Assembly (NCBI GenBank): GCA_014904985.1
Contig: MU128965.1
Span: 161,494-225,493 of the forward strand
DNA length: 64,000 nucleotides
Direction: 5' to 3'
DNA from: Hydnum rufescens UP504
Lineage: Eukaryota > Basidiomycota > Agaricomycetes > Cantharellales > Hydnaceae
The position numbers and the translations under genes were made by a program. A model generated the notes under the pieces. That model did no database searches and had not been told where the DNA came from. It worked only from the letters and a program-made list of their open reading frames with translations. This document shows, piece by piece, positions 1-9,319 of this stretch (positions are counted from its first letter, which is position 1; each line of letters begins with the position of its first letter).

Positions 1-1565
1 GCACGGCAGGATCAATATCCATTGTTCCAGGTGTCTCTGAGGGGACCAGGGCCTCGGAAGGTTGCACCCCAGCAGCAATGGCAGCAGGAATGGGGGGGGG
101 CATGGGATCCTCATCTGTCATGGAAACCTGTGCAGAAAACGATTTTGCCATGGAAGGGTCAATATCAACAATGGGGGGCAAAGGAAGTTTGGTGGGGGGA
201 GGGGATTCCAATACAGGAGGGGGACAATAGTTTGGAGGTGCTGAAGGTGAGACTGAACGAGATGGAGGCTCAGACTGGTACCTGAGATTGTAGAACAGCA
301 CTGCATCGGCTTCAGCAAGATGCCACATGATCACCTTCTTGAGTGATCGAGGAATCATTGCACACCATTTTGGCATCAATAATACTTGATCATCAGCGAC
401 CTGCCTAAGACTCAAGACAGATGGCCTATCATACTCCGAAGGAAGATGAAGGAGGTTCGCAAGGCAGATATACACCTCATTCCACATGGTGTTTCCAGTA
501 AAACCAGGGTGCATTGTATCAAAGATCATCCTCCAAAGTTTCAGGGCCCATTGAGGGGACCCGACCTCGTCGTGAATGTTTCGCATGCCAAAATATGGGT
601 TTAAGTGTGAGTAAAAGGCAGAGTGGTGGGATGCTCCTGGGGATGTTCCACTGCACAAGCTATAGAGAGTGGGGGTAGGCATCCTTCACTCCTGGGCAGC
701 TGCACCAAGTGCTGCAGATCTTTCTGGATTACAGCGGGCTTCTTGGTCATCGTGAGAGCGTTCGTCGGAGTTGTTGGTATAGTACAAATGGTCAATGCTG
801 ATGAACCAGACTGGCGGTCCGGGATGCCACAATTCATCATGGACATCAGCAAGGTCAGATGACAAAAGGTCCAGCTCCATGAACGTCCCCATCAACCAAT
901 TCTCGGTTGGCCACCTGGGGTCTCCGTGTGATTGTATCAAGAGACCAAGAAAACAGCTCACTTCATGAGCATTGTACTCAGGGCTTGCAGTTCGAGGCCC
1001 AGAAGGCGAACTTTCCCCCAAGTCCCAGCATCCCACAAGTGCGATCCACTGAGAAACGTTGCGATCTCCTCAAGATTGAAAGGAGGGGGGTTGGATGATA
1101 TGGTCCAAGGAGATGGGTCCATATCTTGGCTTCGGTCCAAAAAGGTTGGATCCATTCCTTTAACATTGGCCCCAGCTGACTTTCTGAATCATCAGGTGTA
1201 GGGCCATCGTACAAGACTGGAATGAACGCATGATGGGGAACGGATGGGTCGCAGGGTTGAGGGAGGACTGTAAAGTCGCAGGGATGGAAATTGTACGTTG
1301 CAAAGGATTGCACACTAGGGTCATAGGTTACATTGGGATCCCTTGGGCTGAGGTACAACACTTTGACTTGGGCCATCCTACCCGTGACCGTTGGTGCCCA
1401 TGGGATGGGGGAACCATATTTCCATACAACCTGCCTCGAAATATCACGCTGACATTTTGCCCATGCAAGGTGTTCTAAGACAGGGATGATGAGAGCGGAC
1501 CACAAAGTTGAGGAAAGTGCCATACCTGGCCTGATCAAAGACATTGGAAGAGGGGAACGAAGCAC
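1..1565 (-). CDS. unrecognised transposon-linked protein, partial (runs off the left end)
   Basis: I do not recognise this protein. A minus-strand reading frame of 195 codons (978-1565) starts near 1565. Coding-like sequence continues leftward in shifted frames: a stretch around 800-900 reads NWLMGTFMELDLL, and a Pro/Ser-rich tail at 1-290 contains SVSPSAPPNYCPPPVLE and ends DIDPAV at the window edge. The C-terminus is outside the window. Several frame changes mean unseen introns, decay or indels. It lies head-to-head with the KDZ/Ulp1 unit, separated by the fold-back element at 1834-2456, so it may be the divergent second gene of the same transposon; that is inference. A host gene interrupted by the repeats is the alternative. 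Confidence 0.35.
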
Positions 1566-1835
1566 TTAATTGGTCAGATGTCCTGCTGCCTCCTCTGGGG
1601 ATTCAACTGGATGATCGTCACAAGTATGGCACAGACGTTCATAACGCTGTGTTGACTCAATGCCGGAGATATCTGATGATTCTAGTGTGCATCAGGACAA
1701 TGCCGACCAGCCATAAGACATTCCACAGAATAAGAAATGTGATAAATGAATTTGAATAAATAGTGAAAGATAGCTGTGAAATATTCAGAGTATATAACTG
1801 ATCACAAACCGAGATAGCTGATGATCCATGTAACA
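1544..1835 (+). repeat. segment 'a', inverted copy at 5790-6070
   Basis: This stretch recurs in reverse complement at about 5790-6070; both encode the shared string EALNWSDVLLPPLGIQLDD in opposite orientations. Its inner 200 bases also match, with many mismatches, the first 200 bases after the second fold-back copy (6722-6900), so the fold-back element is flanked by an older and more diverged inverted repeat. It may be the long terminal or central repeat of the surrounding transposon. Confidence 0.6.
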
Positions 1836-2456
1836 GGCTGATTTCCACAGATAGCCCAGGTTTTTTTCTTGGGCTATGTGCAAAATGATCCAATCCCCTG
1901 ATCTGCGAAATTTCAGAATTTTAGGATTCGTCTGTGTAGTTCACAGCGCAAAATCAATTCTATATATAAATCGGATTCAGAGGAACATTCTACTTTGAAA
2001 TGTCCTAATCTCCACACACTGATGGGACTGCCTGGATTGTAGCTCTGCAGTGAGTGCTTGATATCTATTTTTGGTCCATTATTCGCTATGCTAGGTCAAA
2101 ATTAGTCTCATTCCATGGACCAAGCATGTGTCAGTATACACCAGTTGTTCCCTGGTTTCTGAAATGCATCCTCAAACAATCATTTTGATCTAGGACTATG
2201 AATAATGGGCCAAAAATCCCTATCAAACACTCGCCACAGAGCTACAATCCAGGCAGTCCCATCAGTGTGTGGATATTTGGATATTCCAAAATAGAATGCT
2301 CCTATAAATCCAATTTACATATAGAATTGATTTTGTGCTGTGAACCACACAGACAAATCCTGAAGTTCTGAAATGTGAGAGATCAGGGGATAGGATCATT
2401 CTACACCTAACCCAAGAACAAAACCTGGACTATCTGCAAAAATCACCCTGTTATAT
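1834..2456. mobile_element. 620-bp fold-back element, copy 1
   Basis: The left end runs TAACAGGCTGATTT and the right end runs AAAAATCACCCTGTTA. Long arms fold back on each other: CACACACTGATGGGACTGCC near 2015 pairs with GGCAGTCCCATCAGTGTGTG near 2254, and AGATAGCCCAGG near 1852 pairs with CCTGGACTATCT near 2427. The arms are roughly 250 bp with a short centre. No coding capacity is seen. A nearly identical copy lies in the same orientation at 6111-6722. Target-site duplications are not clear because the flanks are themselves inverted repeats (GATGATC / GATGATT). Confidence 0.7.
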
Positions 2457-2482
2457 GAATCATCAAATAGAGAAGGAGAATG

Positions 2483-3340
2483 GCCATGTAAACAGACAGA
2501 CCAAGGATGAATCGATTGATCACCCACAATTCGCGCGACCTGAGGGACAACTTAGATCCATGCGACCAATGGCAAGGGTGCTCGCCCTGACACTGCAAAA
2601 CAAGGTATCGACGAGCAGCAGCATCCACTCAATTCCCAAGAATCGAATATTCCCGTTGGCCACCATCTTCCGAAATACTCAGTTGGCCAAGGTAAATATG
2701 GGGGGCAATGGGACATTCGTTGTCATTTGTGTCGAGTAGCGTGATTGAGTACGTGTCTACGCCCGGTGGTTGGATGATCCAACACTTCATCAATGACAGG
2801 CAAGGCATCCTTAACCCGAAAGGCTGATTTCCAAGTTGAATGGTGCTGCAGCAAGAGGGGACGAACTAGGATGATAAACATTTCACCCAGCAAACCACCC
2901 AATAATCCATGATACTGGGAAGTACAGAGAAGACACTTTGGCAGCAGCGCGAGAGAGCCCATGTAATATCATGTCAGGATCACATTGTCGATTACACATT
3001 GGATCGGCAAGGCTTGGGGCATGGACTAACCAGAGGGAGGGCTGGTGGATAAGGGCTGGGGCTGGACGAGATGGAGGAGGGGCTCATCGATAGGTCAGGG
3101 GTCGGATGTGGAGGAGGGTGGCAATGGTCTGAGGGGGCTGCTGCATTGGTGGCGCAGTATATGACATTTGAGGGCCCCATGTATAATGAGTAGGGTCAAT
3201 GAAAGTTAGGGAGTCATCTCTCCTCTTGGGGCAGACCAAATTATTATGCCCATTGGTTCTAAAATCAAATAGTAGCCTGGCTGGCCGTGGTTTTGGGGTG
3301 GCGTTGTGATAACACATACCCAGTTGGAGGGCTACTGGGG
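2483..3340 (-). pseudogene. truncated KDZ transposase, 5' part only
   Basis: Read on the minus strand this matches the N-terminal part of the plus-strand KDZ gene at 9320-9990. Shared strings include AAAKCLLCTSQYH-type and SKNRNI-type segments, although frames are interrupted repeatedly. The rest of the transposase (zinc-cluster, catalytic core and C-terminal helices) is missing because the repeat arm stops at 2483. It is therefore a dead copy, or a piece misplaced by repeat assembly. Confidence 0.6.
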
Positions 3341-4374
3341 TAACTAAGCAAAGGTGACGAGGAACAGTATAGAGAAAAGAAAGTTACAATCCACAGAATG
3401 GCGAAGCACCTCCTCAAGTCCACACTATGGAAAGGGGCAGGACAAGAAAATCACCCTCCATGAAGTGGTGAAAGCCTCTCTTCGAGTTCTACATTTAACG
3501 TCGTATGGTGGGGACAGAAATAAAATACGGATCAAAGGTCCCTTTTTCCTTGAAGCTAGGATTCGAAAGGGCCCTCGCCACTTTCGTGGAGGGGTCATTC
3601 TCTTGTCTGCACCCTAGACTTTTATTGCTTCATGGCTTGGAAAAAAAAAGAACAAAAGCACTCCCGACCGTGAGAACGGCTTGTGGTCCATGGTCCCTTC
3701 CTCAGGGATCCTCAGGCCTGTGACTCCACGACACTTGTCACCTGACCATGCTGGGTGCCATCACTCCTGGTTGTCATATATTGTTTGAATGTTTGTTGTG
3801 ATAATGACCAACTCCGAAAGTGAGTTCAAATTGTCCTGCTGTGCACATTGCTGCCTAACAGCCGCATCAGCATGCGGAGGCTTGCGTTCTCGCCCAGAAT
3901 GATTTGGCCGTGATTCGAAATATTGTGGGGGCCTACGATTACTCATGCATTCGCCAGTCTTCTTGATCCTTCGCCTTTCATAGCATATGTATACCTCTCA
4001 AAATATCGATCTGAAGAGGAACTTCCACAAGGTAAGTTGCTCCTAATACAGGATCCTTGCCTGGATGATGTCTTGTTAACCTAAACAGATCTCGCAAATG
4101 TGGTGCACATAATCCATCATTCCCCAGCCCACAAGTATGGCAGCTTATGACCATCTCCTTCCCTTGCTCATCAATTCGATATCGGGGATTCCTCATAGCT
4201 GCACTGCCATTTGGACCGATGAGTTCTTCGATCCTCCATGCCTCCTGCCCTCTCCTGCTCTCCCCCTCTCCTCCTGCTCCCTCACTCTTCCTGCTCCACC
4301 AATCTTCCTGCCCCTGCACCACAAACTGGAAACCCAACCCAGGCTGAAGATCCCACCTCTGTCTCTCCTGTCAC

Positions 4375-4590
4375 TCATCCTCCCATATTCATCCTCCATC
4401 TTCATCCTCCCATCATTCATCCTCCATCATTCATCCTCATCATTCATCCTCCCATCAGTTCATCCTCCATCATTCATCTCCCATCGTTCATCTCCTGTAT
4501 TCATCCTCACATCATTCATCCTCCCATATTATCCTCCCCATCGTTCATCCTCCCGTCGTTCATCCTCCCATCATTATCCCCCCATCGATC
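4375..4590. repeat. 15-bp minisatellite CATCCTCCCATCATT, copy 1
   Basis: About 210 bp of imperfect tandem units rich in CATCCTCC / CATTCATCC. It is the inverted counterpart of the cleaner array at 7885-8100. Open frames through it read as repeats such as HPPSFI and are not evidence of a gene. Confidence 0.85.
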
Positions 4591-4718
4591 TTCCTGGCCT
4601 ACACCACAAGCTTCTAACTCAACCAAAGCAGACGATGACCAATTTACGTGGGATTGGGCCATCCCCAAACGAGAGTGGGTCTTCGGAAGTCACGCCTGAT
4701 TGAGGGTCTTCCACACCA

Positions 4719-5365
4719 TCAATGGCACAATAAGATCACCGTACTGACCATTGAACCACACTGGGAGAGCAGGCTGAGGATTCGTGACGTATTTCCCTCC
4801 CGACTCCGAAAACATGCCTCCGGGAGCGCCCACCGATGTAAATATCTCACTATAGGAACAGCGGCTTCGTCCACTGGTGGCGCATCACTCACACCAGAAG
4901 AGGCCAGCATTGGGGGTTTCAAGGGTATTTGTGTCGTTGTGGACAGTCCTTGCAGTTTCCTCCACTCTTCTGCGAGTGCATCAATCTGTTCCTTGATCGA
5001 CGCCCACTTCTGGTTCAATTCTTTCTTCTTCCAGAGCAAAGTTCTGGTGTTCATGGGTGAAGCGCTGCCCAGAGCTTCTTTCGTGACAACCACAAGTGGG
5101 CAGCCTGTATTGGTGTACAATTAGAATCTTTACCATGGACAAGATATTCCGCATTGTCCAGAAAAGTTTCCGCGAAGTGGACGAGGTAGACCCCGCAATC
5201 ACAGTGATTTGGCTGCAATGCAACCTGACGTTTACATGAATACATATATTCCAGAGCCAGTAAGGGCATTCTCACTTTAACATTGTGACTGGCAATGTTT
5301 GTATGAATTTGAAATAAAATAACAGAGATTGATTTCGTGAAACAAATATGCAAAGAATGAAGCAA
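4719..5365 (-). pseudogene. Ulp1-like (C48) cysteine protease fragment, copy 1
   Basis: On the minus strand around 5150-5260 the protein reads ALQPNHCDCGVYLVHFAETF. The motif Q-x-N-x-x-D-C-G followed by V-Y-L is the active-site glutamine/cysteine block of Ulp1/SENP-type SUMO proteases. Downstream, in another frame, lies a helical segment (LWKKKELNQKWASIKEQIDA) and then a Pro/Ala-rich tail. The N-terminal His/Asp half of the catalytic domain is not readable in one frame. Ulp1-like domains accompany transposases in Zisupton/KDZ-type elements as far as I recall, which fits the linkage seen here. The copy sits in the truncated arm of inverted repeat 1 and has frame breaks, so it is called a pseudogene. 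Confidence 0.6.
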
Positions 5366-5749
5366 CTAACAGCTCATACTGATATGGTCTCGATCACAGG
5401 GGTTGATGACTGGTCCATCCGAACCATGCCTTCTGCTTTCAGGCCGTAGGGGTACGCCTCGTAACATAAAGAAAATCAGACAAGATAGAATGTATTGGTG
5501 TATATCCTATACTATCTAACACATCTCTAGTGAAGACAATCTTGCCAATACAAGGAATGGGAATCAATTCAAACCACTCCATGCTGGAGATATCCAACGA
5601 CTCTAGCACCAGCATCAGGGCAATGCTGACCAGCCATAAGGCATTCCACAGGATAACAATGCGATAAATGACTTTTACTAATAGTGAAAGACAGCTATGA
5701 AATTTTCAGAGCATATAACCCATCACAAACCAAGATAGCTGATGATCAT

Positions 5750-5774
5750 NNNNNNNNNNNNNNNNNNNNNNNNN
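5750..5774. other. assembly gap (25 N) at the centre of inverted repeat 1
   Basis: A run of 25 N. The bases just after it (CTGAAATCAGCCTGTTACAT) are the reverse complement of the left end of the 620-bp fold-back element. A further, unassembled copy of that element probably belongs in the gap. Confidence 0.99.
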
Positions 5775-6110
5775 CTGAAATCAGCCTGTTACATGGATCA
5801 TCAGCTATCTCGGTTTGTGATCAGTTATATACTCTGAATATTTCACAGCTATCTTTCACTATTTATTCAAATTCATTTATCACATTTCTTATTCTGTGGA
5901 ATGTCTTATGGCTGGTCGGCATTGTCCTGATGCGCACTAGAATCGTCAGTATCTCCGGGTTGAGTCAACACAGCGTTATGAACGTCTGTGCCATACTTGT
6001 GACGATCATCCAGTTGAATTCCCAGAGGAGGCAGCAGGACATCTGACCAATTAAGTGCTTCGTTCCCTCTTCCAAATTTGGTAATTTCTCCCTCCCTCTT
6101 TTTTTTTTTC

Positions 6111-6722
6111 AGATAGCCCAGGTTTTTTTCTTGGGCTATGTGCAAAATGATCCAATCCCCTGATCTGCGAAATTTCAGAATTTTAGGATTCGTCTGTGTA
6201 GTTCACAGCGCAAAATCAATTCTATATATAAATCAGATTCAGAGGAACATTCTACTTTGAAATGTCCTAATCTCCACACACTGATGGGACTGCCTGGATT
6301 GTAGCTCTGCAGTGAGTGCTTGATATCTATTTTTGGTCCATTATTCGCTATGCTAGGTCAAAATTAGTCTCATTCCATGGACCAAGCATGTGTCAGTATA
6401 CACCAGTTGTTCCCTGGTTTCTGAAATGCATCCTCAAACAATCATTTTGATCTAGGACTATGAATAATGGGCCAAAAATCCCTATCAAACACTCGCCACA
6501 GAGCTACAATCCAGGCAGTCCCATCAGTGTGTGGATATTTGGATATTCCAAAATAGAATGCTCCTATAAATCCAATTTACATATAGAATTGATTTTGTGC
6601 TGTGAACCACACAGACAAATCCTGAAGTTCTGAAATGTGAGAGATCAGGGGATAGGATCATTCTACACCTAACCCAAGAACAAAACCTGGACTATCTGCA
6701 AAAATCACCCTGTTATATGAAT
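6111..6722. mobile_element. 620-bp fold-back element, copy 2 (5' end trimmed)
   Basis: Nearly identical to 1852-2456 and in the same orientation. The outermost 20 or so bases of the left end are missing: the sequence enters at AGATAGCCCAGG straight after a poly-T tract (about 6100-6110). The right end CACCCTGTTA is intact. The abrupt join could be a real deletion or an assembly join. Confidence 0.7.
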
Positions 6723-7129
6723 CATCAGCTATCTTGGTTTGTGATGGGTTATATGCTCTGAAAATTTCATAGCTGTCTTTCACTATTTAGTAAAAGTCAT
6801 TTATCGCATTGTGTATCCTGTGGAATGCCTTATGGCTGTCAGCATTGCCCTGATGCTGGTGCTAGAGTCGTTGGATATCTCCAGCATTGAGTGGTTTGAA
6901 TTGATTCCCATTCCTTGTATTGGCAAGATTGTCTTCACTAGAGATGTGTTAGATAGTATAGGATATACACCAATACATTCTATCTTGTCTGATTTTCTTT
7001 ATGTTACGAGGCGTACCCCTACGGCCTGAAAGCAGAAGGCATGGTTCGGATGGAACCAGTCATCAACCCTGTGATTGAGACCATATCAGTATGAGCTGTT
7101 AGTTGCTTCATTCTTTGCATATTTGTTTC

Positions 7130-7780
7130 ACGAAATCAATCTCTGTTATTTATTTTCAAATTCATACAAACATTGCCAGTCACAATGTTAAAGTGAGAAT
7201 GCCCTTACTGGCTCTGGAATATATGTATTCATGTAAACTGTCAGGTTGCATTGCAGCCAAATCACTGTGATTGCGGGGTCAACCTCGTCCACTTCGCAGA
7301 AACTTTTCTGGACAATGTGGAATATCTTGTCCATGGTAAAGAGTTCTAATTGTACACCAATACAGGCTGCCCACTTGTGGTTGTCATGAAAGAGCTCTGG
7401 GCAGCACTTCACCCATGAACACCAGAACTTGCTCTGGAAGAAGAAAGAATTGAACCAGAAGTGGGCGTCGATCAAGGAACAGATTGATGCACTCACAGAA
7501 GAGTGGAGGAAACTGCAAGGACTGTCCACAACGACACAAATACCCTTTGAAACCAACAATGCCGGCCTCTTCTGGTGTGAGTGATGCGCCACCAGTGGAC
7601 GAAGCCGCTGTTCCTATAGTGAGATATTTACATCGGTGGGCGCTCCCGGAGCATGTTTTCGGAGTTGGGAGGGAAATACGTCACGAATCCTCAGCCTGCT
7701 TCTCCCAGTGTGGTTCAATGGTCAGTATCGGTGATCTTATTGTGCCATTGATGGTGTGGAAGACCCTCAATCAGGTGTGA
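7130..7780 (+). pseudogene. Ulp1-like (C48) cysteine protease fragment, copy 2
   Basis: The plus strand encodes LQPNHCDCGVNLVHFAETF near 7250-7310, with the same Q-x-N-x-x-D-C-G active-site block as copy 1. Tyr after GV is replaced by Asn, and a stop follows about 15 codons later (YLVHGKEF then stop). An upstream open stretch (6811-7029, including TRDVLDSIGYTPIHSILSDF) may be the N-terminal half, but no continuous frame joins them. It points the same way as the KDZ transposase 2 kb downstream, consistent with one transposon carrying both. A SUMO-protease-like activity would be a family-level inference; this copy looks broken. Confidence 0.55.
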
Positions 7781-7884
7781 CTTCCAGAAGACCCACTCTC
7801 GTTTGGGGATGGCCCAATCCCATGTAAATTGGTCATCGTCTGCTTTGGTTGAGTTAGAAGCTTGTGGTGTAGGGCCAGGAAGAT

Positions 7885-8100
7885 CGATGGGGGATGAATG
7901 ATGGGAGGATGAATGACGGGAGGATGAACGATGGGAGGATGAATGATGGGAGGATGAATGATGGGAGGATGAATGACAGGAGGATGAATGATGGGAGGAT
8001 GAATGATGGGAGGATGAATGATGGGAGGATGAATGATGGAGGATGAATGATGGGAGATGAATGATGGAGGATGATGATGGGGATGATGATGGGAGGATGA
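7885..8100. repeat. 15-bp minisatellite GGAGGATGAATGATG, copy 2
   Basis: About 14 near-perfect tandem units of GGAGGATGAATGATG with a few ACG/ACA variants. It is the mirror of the array at 4375-4590 but longer and more regular. It lies between the Ulp1-like fragment and the KDZ gene. Confidence 0.9.
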
Positions 8101-9319
8101 GTGACAGGAGAGACAGAGGTGGGATCTTCAGCCTGGGTTGGGTTTCCAGTTTGTGGTGCAGGGGCAGGAAGATTCGGTGGGAGCAGGAAGAGTGGAGGGA
8201 GCAGGAGGAGAGGGGAGAGCAGGAAGAGGGGCAGGAGGCATGGGAGGATCGAAGAACTCATGCGTCCAAATGGCGGTGCATGCTATGAGGAATCCCTGAT
8301 ATCGAATTGATGATGCGAGGGGAAGGAGATGGGTCCGTAAGCTTGCCATACTTGTGGGCTGGGAATGATGGATTATGTTGTGCCACATTTGCGAGATCTG
8401 TTATGGTTAACAAGACATCATCCAGGCAAGGATCCCTGTATTAGGAGCAACTTACCTTGTGGAAGTTCCTCTTCAGATCGATATTTTGAGAGGTATACAT
8501 ATGCTATGAAAGGCTGAAGGACGAGAAGACTGGCGAATGCATGAGTAATCGTAGGCCCCCACAATATTTTGAATCACGGCCAAATCATTCTGGGCGAGAA
8601 CGAAAGCCTCCGCATGCTGATGCGGCTGTTAGGCAGCAATGTGCACAGCAGGACAATTTGACTCACTGCGGAGTTGGTCATTATCACAACAACATTCAAA
8701 CCAATATATGACAACCAGGAGGTGATGGCACCCAGCATGTCAGGTGGACAAGTGCGTGGAGTCACAGGCCCTGAGGATCCCTGAGGGAAGGGACCATGGA
8801 CCACAAGCCAGTTCTCACGGTCGGGAGTTGGCTTTGTTCTTTTTTTCCAAGCCATGAAGCAATCAAAAGTCTTAAGAGGTGCAGGACAAGAGAATGACCC
8901 CTCCACGAAAGTGGCGAGGCCCTTTTCGAATCCTAGCTTCAAGGAAAAGGGACCTTTGAATCCGGATTGGTAGTTTCTGTCCCCACCATACGACGTTAAT
9001 GTAGAACTCGAAGAGAGCTTCACCACTTTCATGGAGGGGTGATTTTCTTGTCCTGCCCCTTTCCATAGTGTGGGACTTGAGAGGTGCTTCGCCATTCTGT
9101 GGAGTTGTAACTTTCTTGTTCTCTATACTGTTCCTCGTCACCTTTGCTTAGTACCCCAGTAGCCCTCCTAAACTGGTATGTGTTATCACAAGTCCACCCC
9201 AAAACCACGGCCAGCCAGGCTTACTATTTGATGTAGAACCAATGGGCATAATAATTTGCGTCTGCCCCAAGAGGAAGAGATGACTCCCTAAACGTTTCAT
9301 TGACCCGTCCATCATATAC

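Larger units (their letters stand above)
2483..5748 (-). repeat. left arm of inverted repeat 1 (pairs with 6722-9990)
   Basis: The whole segment is the reverse complement of 6722-9990 with scattered substitutions and small indels. It carries minus-strand versions of the KDZ transposase 5' part, a 15-bp minisatellite and the Ulp1-like fragment. The outer end at 2483 breaks inside KDZ coding sequence, next to fold-back copy 1, so this arm is a truncated copy. The inner end abuts an assembly gap. Confidence 0.85.

Noticed and set aside
3354..3723. ORF beginning MTRNSIEKRKLQSTEW (and its mirror at 8872-9141)
   Set aside because: Present in both repeat arms but broken differently, with no recognisable domain; more likely non-coding transposon sequence.
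7854..8288. Long open frames such as ILPSFILPSFI... over the minisatellites
   Set aside because: All strands stay open because the unit is 15 bp, a multiple of three; composition is pure repeat.
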